From Clostridia bacterium (GTDB taxonomy: Bacteria > Bacillota_A > Clostridia > Peptostreptococcales > JAAYPU01): DNA of 6,951 nt. A program made the position numbers and the translations under genes. The first letter of the stretch is position 1; each line of letters begins with the position of its first letter. The notes beneath the pieces were generated by a model that was not told where the DNA came from, searched no databases, and was given only the letters and a program-made list of their open reading frames with translations. Where the stretch lies: NCBI GenBank assembly GCA_022360735.1, contig JAKSCF010000770.1:1-6951 (forward strand), in the 5' to 3' direction. This document shows, piece after piece, positions 1-6,030 of this stretch.

Positions 1-545
1 AAATCGCTTAATGACATTTTCCCCTGTTTCACTTGTGCCGCTGCTTCACGAATTTCATAAATGGATAGATCTCGTCCCTTAAATTTTCCAGGCAGCATAG
101 GCCCGCCGGTTATGATGACAGTGGGAATATTAATTCTGCCGGCGGCCATTAGCATGGCGGGTACGATTTTGTCACAAGACGCAATCAGAATAAGTCCATC
201 CAGCCTTTGAGCTTCCGTCACCAGCTCGACGGAATCTACTATTACGTCCCTGCTGGGTAGAACGGAACACATCCCTATATGTCCCTGTGCAAGCCCGTCA
301 CAAATACTTATGGTATTGTACTCAAATGGAATGCCGCCTTCTCTTCTTACGCCGTCTTTGGCAGCCTGTGCAATTTCATCGAGATGCTTATGTCCCGGAT
401 GCATTTCATTATAGGTGTTGACGACACCAATAAAAGGTCTTTCCAATTCATCGTCGATTAACCCGATACATTTTAAATGTGCTCTATTCCCAGAATGTTC
501 CACGCCATCAACCAGGTCATTGCTCCTGTAATTTTTAACAGCCAT
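1..545 (-). CDS. IlvD/Edd-family dehydratase, N-terminal part (gene continues beyond the left edge)
   Basis: The 181 visible residues are the N-terminal third of a dehydratase of the dihydroxy-acid / phosphogluconate / sugar-acid dehydratase family, which removes water from a 2,3-dihydroxy acid to give a 2-keto-3-deoxy acid. Family blocks in order: NYRSND (residues 5-10), VVNTYNEMHPGHKHL (41-55), ICDGLAQGH (81-89), LPSRD (96-100), SCDK (123-126; an Fe-S cysteine followed by the metal-site Asp-Lys) and GGPM (147-150). The position that is the first cluster cysteine in plant-type enzymes (CNxH) is Gly51 (PGHKH), as in E. coli IlvD. The family's usual SRE is SRD here. The ATG at 545 is chosen because the protein aligns from its first residues and an in-frame TAG lies just upstream. 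It follows the LarA-like gene by 69 bases and is the last visible operon member. The neighbours include no ilvB, ilvC or leu genes, so a sugar-acid or other hydroxyacid substrate is more likely than valine/isoleucine synthesis. The exact substrate cannot be read from this fragment. Confidence 0.9.
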   Translation of the reverse strand, partial: MAVKNYRSNDLVDGVEHSGNRAHLKCIGLIDDELERPFIGVVNTYNEMHPGHKHLDEIAQAAKDGVRREGGIPFEYNTISICDGLAQGHIGMCSVLPSRDVIVDSVELVTEAQRLDGLILIASCDKIVPAMLMAAGRINIPTVIITGGPMLPGKFKGRDLSIYEIREAAAQVKQGKMSLSD

Positions 546-584
546 ACGCTCACTCTACTTTCTTTTAGAATATTTTTCTTATAA

Positions 585-589
585 CCTCC
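585..589 (-). promoter_or_regulatory. Orphan Shine-Dalgarno-like GGAGG upstream of the dehydratase gene
   Basis: A perfect GGAGG is read on the minus strand, but the dehydratase ATG lies about 39 bases downstream, too far for normal initiation. No ATG, GTG or TTG sits at a good distance from it. The real ATG at 545 has only a weak purine-rich AGAGTGA in front. The GGAGG may be a chance match, a remnant of an older start, or a ribosome standby site. Confidence 0.35.
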
Positions 590-614
590 AAAGGATTTAT
601 TCCGTCGGCCGGTC

Positions 615-1889
615 TTAAAATAAATTCCCTTTCTCATCAAATGTCATTGGCATTGGATGATCTAATATTTCTATATTGGGATTTTTATCGGCTTCGTCCG
701 TCATATTCTCTGAAATATAGATTTCATCCAATTTCATGGTATTTTTAATCCTTATCATTCTGATATTATTGTAGTCTACATCTAAGCATGTTTTGATAGC
801 AGCCCTTATTGCTTGACTGTCACTATCCATCACCATAGGAATTTTAGCGGAGAGCAGAACTCTTGATGTTAAAGGATTTGGGTAAGTCTTGTAGAAATCC
901 ATTTTATTATACAGCCTTTCGGTACATATATCAGCAAGACCTATCCCGTTTGCATTTCCATGGGTTTCTTTAGTCAGGTCCAATGCGACTATTCTCTGAG
1001 TTAAAGGTTTACATTGGATTGCATCTGAGGTAAATCGCTTGACGATATTGGGGTCCATACCTGTACCGCTTATATTTTTGCCAATCTCGTCTACGATGAG
1101 AACATGGCATCTCTCAAACAAAATTTGCGGCAGGTTTGCTCTGGCTTCAACGAGAAGCACCGGTTCTTCATCCATTATCTTTTCTTTAGGTAAAGCTACT
1201 ATTTTAGATGTTTCATCATAAGCGTTCTCAATAATGCCTATTGCAAAAGCGATATTTGCCTTATCTATAGCAACCCTTGCCATTTCTTCTATCCTACCCG
1301 ACATATTGGTAAGGCGTGTAGCGTGACAAATCTCCGCACCCTTTTGTTTTCCCAAGCCGATTACAATCATCTTTGCAAGACCGCTTTCATAAGACCCTCT
1401 AAAGGATGTATGCGGCTTTATACGACCCATTACAATGGTTGCATCTAATTCAGTTGCCGTATATCTGTCAAAATAAACCGGTACGCCGCTTTCTGTAGTC
1501 CCCAGCACCACTACTTCCATTGTGGAGCGTATTGGAGCACCGACGGTATCCTCAGTAATTCCAAGGTTTTTCAGCACTTCAACCTGTCCTTTAGCCGTAG
1601 CTCCCCCATGACTTCCCATGGTCGGTATTATGAAAGGCTTTGCTCCTCTTTCTTTGAGAATACCGACTACCGCTTTGGTTATGGTCAATAAATTTTCGAT
1701 GCCTCTGCTGCCTATGGTGATAGCCACCTTATCGCCTGTTTTTATCCTGCCCGCAATCTCAGCCCTTTCAACCTGCGCTCTGATGGTTTTAGCGATATCT
1801 CTTATAACAGGCCTTGGGAAATTCTGCCTTACTTTTACCATTTTAGGTATCTTTATTTCGCTTACAAGCTGCTCTAATATACTCACCAT
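615..1889 (-). CDS. LarA-like protein (lactate racemase domain, DUF2088), putative nickel-dependent alpha-hydroxyacid racemase/epimerase
   Basis: This 424-residue protein has the lactate-racemase fold signature. LarA uses a nickel-pincer nucleotide cofactor bound to a lysine to invert alpha-hydroxy acids. Candidate counterparts of the LarA active-site residues are visible: MGSHGGAT (His94, for the GTHR histidine), IKPHTSFRG (His160), ESGLAKM (Lys173, for the cofactor-binding lysine) and EICHA (His189). The LarA DRTRP-like segment appears as GSRGIENL (60-67), so this is a divergent homologue rather than LarA itself. The C-terminal half carries GKNISGTGMDP (270-280) and a long conserved region. 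There is no signal peptide or membrane segment, so it is probably cytoplasmic. The ATG follows an AGAAGGG ribosome-binding sequence and lies 19 bases after the DapA-like gene. The cofactor genes larB, larC and larE are not in the window. Its place beside a sugar-acid-type dehydratase and an aldolase suggests 2-epimerisation or racemisation of a pathway hydroxy acid. That role is inference. Confidence 0.8.
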   Translation of the reverse strand: MVSILEQLVSEIKIPKMVKVRQNFPRPVIRDIAKTIRAQVERAEIAGRIKTGDKVAITIGSRGIENLLTITKAVVGILKERGAKPFIIPTMGSHGGATAKGQVEVLKNLGITEDTVGAPIRSTMEVVVLGTTESGVPVYFDRYTATELDATIVMGRIKPHTSFRGSYESGLAKMIVIGLGKQKGAEICHATRLTNMSGRIEEMARVAIDKANIAFAIGIIENAYDETSKIVALPKEKIMDEEPVLLVEARANLPQILFERCHVLIVDEIGKNISGTGMDPNIVKRFTSDAIQCKPLTQRIVALDLTKETHGNANGIGLADICTERLYNKMDFYKTYPNPLTSRVLLSAKIPMVMDSDSQAIRAAIKTCLDVDYNNIRMIRIKNTMKLDEIYISENMTDEADKNPNIEILDHPMPMTFDEKGNLF

Positions 1890-1908
1890 TATCCCTTCTT
1901 TTCACAAA

Positions 1909-2796
1909 TTAGATCAGTTCCATTTGCTTTAATACTTCTTTCAATTTTTCTCTTGCGCTATCCGAGATAGGCCCTATAGGTGCAGCACAAGGCCCTGCGT
2001 CAATGCCTATTATTTTGAGCGCTTCTTTTACTACCGAAGGAAATGATCCCAAAGTAAAAGCCATCCTAAGAGGTGCGATTTTATATTGGGCTTCTAATGA
2101 TCCTTTTATATCTCCTGCCATATATTTTTCATAAATATCCACACAAAGACGGGGTGCTATATTACCGCAAGCAACGATTGAACCTACCGCGCCGTAGCAC
2201 AACCCGGCATGTATCAAGTTATCCCTTCCCATCAATACATAAAAGTCTTTTTCAGTGGTTCTGCGTATATATTCACCGGATATGGTCATATCTCCGGTAC
2301 TGTCTTTAATACCCACTATGTTTTCAACATCGGCCAATCTTTCTGCAGTTTCCGGGGTAATGGTCACACCGGTTTTAGGCAGATTGTTGTATAACAAAAC
2401 CGGTAGACTTGTGCTCTTGGCAATATCCATAAAATGCTTTTCCAATTCTTTTTGGTTTGGGTTAATAAACATGGGGGTCAATACTGAAAGAGCATCCACG
2501 CCGCACGATTCTGCCATTTGAGTTAATTGAATACTATCTTTAGTCGTGATAGCTCCCGTGCCGGCAATAACCGGTATTCTTCCTTTCACCTCATCTACTG
2601 TGATTCCAATTGCTCGACGTCTTTGTACATCATTTAATGCATAAGCTTCTCCGGTGGATCCCACAATAAAAATACCGTGTACGCCACCTTCAATTTGATA
2701 ATTAATAAACTCTCTTAACGCTTTTTCATTGACTTTTTCTTCACTTGTGAGTGGCGTTATTAATGCCGGGATAATCCCTTTAAAAATAAATTTCAT
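1909..2796 (-). CDS. DapA-superfamily class I aldolase/lyase (dihydrodipicolinate synthase family)
   Basis: This 295-residue protein has the usual length for the DapA / N-acetylneuraminate lyase / 2-keto-3-deoxygluconate aldolase TIM-barrel family, whose members form a Schiff base between an active-site lysine and a 2-keto acid such as pyruvate. GSTGEAYAL (46-54) is the carboxylate-binding loop, YNNLPKTG (136-143) holds the catalytic Tyr136, and GIKDSTGD (162-169) holds the Schiff-base Lys164. The arginine that binds the second carboxylate in true dihydrodipicolinate synthase (YNVPSRTG in E. coli) is Lys141 here. No other lysine-pathway genes are nearby. It therefore more likely cleaves or dehydrates a 2-keto-3-deoxy acid made by the dehydratase of the same operon, releasing pyruvate and an aldehyde. 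The ATG is supported by a perfect AAGGAGG nine bases upstream. The gene starts 26 bases after the hydroxyacid dehydrogenase. Family assignment is firm; substrate is unknown. Confidence 0.9.
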   Translation of the reverse strand: MKFIFKGIIPALITPLTSEEKVNEKALREFINYQIEGGVHGIFIVGSTGEAYALNDVQRRRAIGITVDEVKGRIPVIAGTGAITTKDSIQLTQMAESCGVDALSVLTPMFINPNQKELEKHFMDIAKSTSLPVLLYNNLPKTGVTITPETAERLADVENIVGIKDSTGDMTISGEYIRRTTEKDFYVLMGRDNLIHAGLCYGAVGSIVACGNIAPRLCVDIYEKYMAGDIKGSLEAQYKIAPLRMAFTLGSFPSVVKEALKIIGIDAGPCAAPIGPISDSAREKLKEVLKQMELI

Positions 2797-2805
2797 GATT
2801 TTGTT

Positions 2806-2812
2806 CCTCCTT
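2806..2812 (-). promoter_or_regulatory. Strong ribosome binding site of the DapA-like gene
   Basis: AAGGAGG on the minus strand, nine bases before the ATG at 2796. It is a near-perfect anti-16S match that fixes the start and is the strongest site in the operon, so high translation of the lyase is plausible. Confidence 0.85.
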
Positions 2813-2822
2813 GATCATTTTA

Positions 2823-3791
2823 TTAAAGTCTTATATTTTCCGGACAAACTACCGGCCACTTTGGCTTTCTACCGTTTAAAACATCATCTATGCCCATAGC
2901 CGCATGCAGAGCCATCCGTTCCATCGCTTCATGAGTTATCGCTGCGTTATGAGGGGAAAGAATGATATTATTCAATGTGAATAAAGGATTGTTTTTTTCG
3001 GGAGGTTCCGTTTCAAAGACATCAATTGCAGCGCCTGAAATGGTTTTATTTTTAAGTGCTTCAAACAACTCTCCTTCCTTAACCACTTCACCTCTTGAAA
3101 CATTGATAAAATATGCAGTACTTTTCATGAGTTCAAACTCTTTTTGGCCGATGATGCCTTTTGTTTCTTCTGTACAAGGCAAATGCATAGAAACAAAATC
3201 GGACCTCATAAACATTTCCTCCCAATCGGTGACCAACTCAATATCCTCCGGTATCTGTTCTCTTTTAATATACGGATCATAGCCGATTACTTTCATGCCA
3301 AACCCGTAAATCCCTTTCTTTGCAACTATTTTCCCAATCCTGCCAAGTCCAATAATAGATAATGTTTTGCCTTCTAAATCCCAACTCAATAATTGATTTC
3401 TATTTTCAAATCGATTCTGTCTAACTGCGTTGTCCTGTACAATAATATTTTTTGATATCCCGGTGATCAAAGCCATGGCATGCTCAGCCACGGAATTTGC
3501 ATTGGACTCGGGTGCATTGGTCACGCATATGCCTAACTCTCCTGCTGCTTTACAGTCGATATTATCTACGCCCACCCCATGCCTTGCAATGACTTTAATC
3601 TTTTTACCTGCGACCATCACTTCCCTTGGTATTCTAGCAGTTCTTGCAAGGATGGCATGGCAATCTATTGCATCACTCATCATTTCTTCTCTTGTTAATC
3701 CTGTGCCATGTTTTATCTCATAACCTTTTGATGACAAGTATTCTTTCCCACAATGATGGATATCTTGTGGTAACAGTATTTTGTATCCCAA
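2823..3791 (-). CDS. NAD-dependent D-isomer-specific 2-hydroxyacid dehydrogenase (SerA/GyaR-like)
   Basis: This 322-residue protein has the two-domain layout of D-2-hydroxyacid dehydrogenases, which interconvert 2-hydroxy acids and 2-keto acids with NAD(P). The substrate-binding segment is ARHGVGVDNID (69-79). The Rossmann glycine motif is GLGRIG (148-153), and Asp172 in GYDPY lies at the end of the second strand, favouring NAD over NADP. The catalytic triad is complete: Arg233 (NVSRGEVV), Glu262 (DVFETEPP) and His281 (SPHNAAIT). It lacks the C-terminal ACT domain of long 3-phosphoglycerate dehydrogenases, so glycerate/hydroxypyruvate, glyoxylate or another small hydroxy acid is as likely as phosphoglycerate. 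The start is TTG at 3791, nine bases after AAGGAG. An ATG four bases upstream is in another frame and gives only a 25-residue peptide, whereas the TTG frame begins with the family-typical KILLPQD. It sits between the MoaD-like and DapA-like genes, so a catabolic role is inferred. Confidence 0.9.
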   Translation of the reverse strand: MGYKILLPQDIHHCGKEYLSSKGYEIKHGTGLTREEMMSDAIDCHAILARTARIPREVMVAGKKIKVIARHGVGVDNIDCKAAGELGICVTNAPESNANSVAEHAMALITGISKNIIVQDNAVRQNRFENRNQLLSWDLEGKTLSIIGLGRIGKIVAKKGIYGFGMKVIGYDPYIKREQIPEDIELVTDWEEMFMRSDFVSMHLPCTEETKGIIGQKEFELMKSTAYFINVSRGEVVKEGELFEALKNKTISGAAIDVFETEPPEKNNPLFTLNNIILSPHNAAITHEAMERMALHAAMGIDDVLNGRKPKWPVVCPENIRL

Positions 3792-3800
3792 ACATTTTCA

Positions 3801-3806
3801 CTCCTT
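3801..3806 (-). promoter_or_regulatory. Ribosome binding site that decides the TTG start of the hydroxyacid dehydrogenase
   Basis: AAGGAG on the minus strand with a nine-base spacer to TTG (3791-3789). The competing ATG (3795-3793) is five bases away and out of frame, so the spacing and the downstream homology both favour TTG. Confidence 0.75.
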
Positions 3807-3866
3807 ACTATCATAGAGAACGTCACTCAATGGCATCCTTAGTTTCTAAAATCCAAAAGTATGTTT

Positions 3867-4100
3867 TTATCCTCCTAAAACCGGTGGATAAAATTCAATC
3901 TTTTCATTTCCCTTAAGATTATCCGACAGTTTTAACACTCTATTCTCAGCCACTGCAAGCCAAAATGAATTTGCAGGAAAGTCGATTTTTTGCAGCACCT
4001 CCAGGAGATTGGATTCTTTTTCCAATTCAACGTATACTTCTTTTCTTTTTTGTTTTTCTGCTAAATGCAGTCCTCCATAGAATACTAACCGCACCGACAT
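3867..4100 (-). CDS. MoaD/ThiS-type ubiquitin-like sulfur carrier protein, AOR-associated
   Basis: This 77-residue protein has the size and the C-terminal signature of beta-grasp sulfur carriers: it ends in FYPPVLGG, matching the PPVxGG tail of MoaD. In MoaD the terminal Gly-Gly is adenylated and thiocarboxylated, then donates sulfur to make the dithiolene of molybdopterin/tungstopterin. The protein is lysine/glutamate-rich, as is common for the fold, and has no signal peptide. It lies 30 bases downstream of the AOR gene. Such small MoaD-like genes are often found beside AOR genes, so supply of sulfur for the tungsten cofactor of that enzyme is the likely role. ATG at 4100 is preferred because AGGAG lies ten bases upstream; a GTG at 4109 would add three residues but is only one base from that site. 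A generic ThiS-like role cannot be excluded. The next gene begins 75 bases further on, the longest internal gap. Confidence 0.82.
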   Translation of the reverse strand: MSVRLVFYGGLHLAEKQKRKEVYVELEKESNLLEVLQKIDFPANSFWLAVAENRVLKLSDNLKGNEKIEFYPPVLGG

Positions 4101-4110
4101 GTTTATCACT

Positions 4111-4115
4111 CTCCT
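4111..4115 (-). promoter_or_regulatory. Ribosome binding site of the MoaD-like gene
   Basis: AGGAG on the minus strand, ten bases before ATG 4100 but only one base before GTG 4109. It therefore argues for the shorter, ATG-initiated protein. Confidence 0.7.
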
Positions 4116-4130
4116 AATTTAAGGAATCTT

Positions 4131-6014
4131 TTACAGTTCAATCTCACTGACATCCAATGCATCCATTTCATCCCTTAAAGGGACGCCTTCCTCGTCCCAA
4201 TCCATAAGCCCATAATAGATTTTGATAGCCTTTTGGAACTTTTCCCTGTCTATGGCCGAATTCTCAAAAGTAGCATCCTCCAATGGTTCATGTAAACGAT
4301 CGGGTAATCTGTCATCTTTATATGTGAACCCGCATGAAAGGTTATAAGCACGGCTCATGGTTAAAGAGCGCTTTGAGGCTTTCATGATTTCCGTAAGGCT
4401 TACATCCCAACCGGTAACAGCTTGGATCAGTTCTAATAATTGCTCAAAAGATAGAATACCACGAGGTGCAGGTGCAAACATACATATCCCGGCCATGTTA
4501 TAAAAACACCAAATCAACTGGGTAAGATACAGTACCCTGACTTTATTTTCATTCAAGTCCAACGGCTTGATGGTTTCCTCAATGCCGATGGCTTTAAGGG
4601 TTTCCAAATGATAGTTTTTAACTTGAAACATGGAGTCATGAGGTGCCTGCATGTGTTCTGCCCCAGTATCTGAAACCGCATACGCAATCCCTACACCGGT
4701 CTTACCCCGAGGATCATGCAGTGGGAGCTCCTGATTTTTAACGGTCATAGCAAATTTTTCTGCTCCTCTACCGATTTTCTCTGCCGCACGCTGTGCCCCT
4801 TCTGCCAGAAGATCTCCTATACCATCACGCATGGCGATCATCTCAATAAGCTTAAGAACACTCTGGGAGTTGCCGAATCTCAATTCTAATCCATTGGTAC
4901 TTTCTTTAGTGAGAATGCCGTTTTCGTAGCATTCTATGGCAAAGGCAATGACTCCTCCGGTAGAAATACTATCCAATGTATACTTGTTGCATAGTTCATG
5001 GGCCTTGGCAATGACCTGGATATCGTCTATCCCGCACAGGGAACCAAAAGCAGCGATTGTCTCATATTCAGGTCCTCCAAATTTGGAATCCACCTTCAGA
5101 TCTTCACGGTCCACTTCAACTTCCCTCTTGCATTGGATGATGCATGCGTAACACCCCGAACGTTTTTTGAGTATGGTGTCCCTCATATAAGGGCCTGATA
5201 TTTTATCACCATTTTCAAAATAGCCCTTTTTAAAATTAAGTGTGGGGAGAATACCGGCTTTGTTCAGGGCATTAACGCTGTTGGACGTTCCTTCATCGTA
5301 AAGGCCGAACATAACGGGTGATTTCCGGACATTACTGTTATACCACTTAGCGATTGCCATCACCTTTGCTTTGTCCTTAAATTCAATTTTTTCTTTTCCC
5401 CTTACGGCAATGGCCTTCAAATTTTTTGAGCCCATGACGGCGCCCATACCTGTGCGTCCGTTGGCATGTTTTAACTCGTTGATAATACAGGAATATCGAA
5501 CCAAATTCTCACCTGCTTGACCGATTTGTGCCACACGTATTCTTTTATCATTATTCTCCTGCCGGATCATTTCTTCAGATTCATCGCTTCTTTTGCCCCA
5601 AAGGTGGGAAGCATCTTTTATCTGTGCTTCCCCGTCTTTGATCAGGAGATATACCGGTTTTGGTGCTTTTCCTTCCAGTATGATCACATCATACCCTGCC
5701 ATCTTTAATTCGGGTCCCCAGAACCCTCCCGCCTCAGTTTGGCCATAACCTCCTGTTAACGGTGACTTGGCACCCACTGCAAATCTCACCATGCCTGCAA
5801 CGGGGACACCGGTCATGATACCGTTTGCAAAGATAAGTTTATTCTCTGGACTCAGTGGGTCTATACCTGGGTTGACTTCCTTTACAAGGTAGTACGTAAT
5901 TAATCCTTTACCCCCAAAGTATTTTCGCATTAAAATCTCCGAAATATTTTCTACTTTTATGGTACTGTTTTCAAGATTTACTCGAAGGGTTTTGCCGCAA
6001 TATCCAAACGCCAT
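4131..6014 (-). CDS. aor: Aldehyde:ferredoxin oxidoreductase (AOR), tungstopterin and [4Fe-4S] type
   Basis: This 627-residue protein matches the full length of AOR, which oxidises aldehydes to carboxylic acids and passes electrons to ferredoxin (reversible at low potential). The N-terminal cofactor-binding domain is recognisable from the start (GKTLRVNL, then YFGGKGL) through YGQTEAGGFWGPELKMAGYD. The iron-sulfur motif CYACIIQC gives Cys288, Cys291 and Cys295; the fourth ligand is probably Cys511 in NMAGICMF. GGPEYET (about 313-319) and HDPRGKTG (433-440) are family blocks near the active site. The two pterin-binding DxxGL(C/D)-type stretches appear as NKYTLD and NMAGIC. The ATG at 6014 is chosen because GGAGGT lies seven bases upstream; an in-frame TTG at 6029 would place that site inside the coding region. 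It follows the GldA-like gene by 16 bases and is followed by its probable cofactor partner, the MoaD-like gene. The substrate is probably the aldehyde released by the downstream lyase, but this is inference. Confidence 0.95.
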   Translation of the reverse strand: MAFGYCGKTLRVNLENSTIKVENISEILMRKYFGGKGLITYYLVKEVNPGIDPLSPENKLIFANGIMTGVPVAGMVRFAVGAKSPLTGGYGQTEAGGFWGPELKMAGYDVIILEGKAPKPVYLLIKDGEAQIKDASHLWGKRSDESEEMIRQENNDKRIRVAQIGQAGENLVRYSCIINELKHANGRTGMGAVMGSKNLKAIAVRGKEKIEFKDKAKVMAIAKWYNSNVRKSPVMFGLYDEGTSNSVNALNKAGILPTLNFKKGYFENGDKISGPYMRDTILKKRSGCYACIIQCKREVEVDREDLKVDSKFGGPEYETIAAFGSLCGIDDIQVIAKAHELCNKYTLDSISTGGVIAFAIECYENGILTKESTNGLELRFGNSQSVLKLIEMIAMRDGIGDLLAEGAQRAAEKIGRGAEKFAMTVKNQELPLHDPRGKTGVGIAYAVSDTGAEHMQAPHDSMFQVKNYHLETLKAIGIEETIKPLDLNENKVRVLYLTQLIWCFYNMAGICMFAPAPRGILSFEQLLELIQAVTGWDVSLTEIMKASKRSLTMSRAYNLSCGFTYKDDRLPDRLHEPLEDATFENSAIDREKFQKAIKIYYGLMDWDEEGVPLRDEMDALDVSEIEL

Positions 6015-6020
6015 AAAATA

Positions 6021-6027
6021 CACCTCC
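6021..6027 (-). promoter_or_regulatory. Ribosome binding site that decides the AOR start
   Basis: GGAGGTG on the minus strand, six to seven bases before ATG 6014. It overlaps the codons that would follow an in-frame TTG at 6029, so the longer reading is unlikely. Confidence 0.8.
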
Positions 6028-6030
6028 AAC

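Noticed and set aside
279..461. Plus-strand 60-codon open frame opposite the dehydratase
   Set aside because: The minus-strand frame here encodes the conserved VVNTYNEMHPGHKHL and ICDG blocks, so the plus-strand frame is incidental.
1618..1932. Plus-strand 104-codon open frame antisense to the LarA-like gene
   Set aside because: It lies opposite a well-supported conserved gene, and its translation shows no recognisable family. It is best explained as a shadow of the real coding frame.
1909..2796. Calling the lyase DapA of lysine synthesis
   Set aside because: The dicarboxylate-binding Arg is Lys and no lysine-pathway gene is adjacent, so only the superfamily assignment is supported.
2962..3282. 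Plus-strand 106-codon open frame antisense to the hydroxyacid dehydrogenase
   Set aside because: It covers the conserved catalytic region of the dehydrogenase on the other strand and has no family resemblance.
2823..3791. Calling the dehydrogenase SerA of serine synthesis
   Set aside because: There is no C-terminal ACT domain and no serine-pathway neighbour. Only the general 2-hydroxyacid dehydrogenase assignment is supported.
3792..3866. Possible internal promoter or terminator in the 75-base gap after the MoaD-like gene
   Set aside because: No well-spaced -35/-10 pair is visible, only a four-base-pair stem (TTAG/CTAA) is found, and there is no U-tract. The gap is not strong enough to call an operon break.
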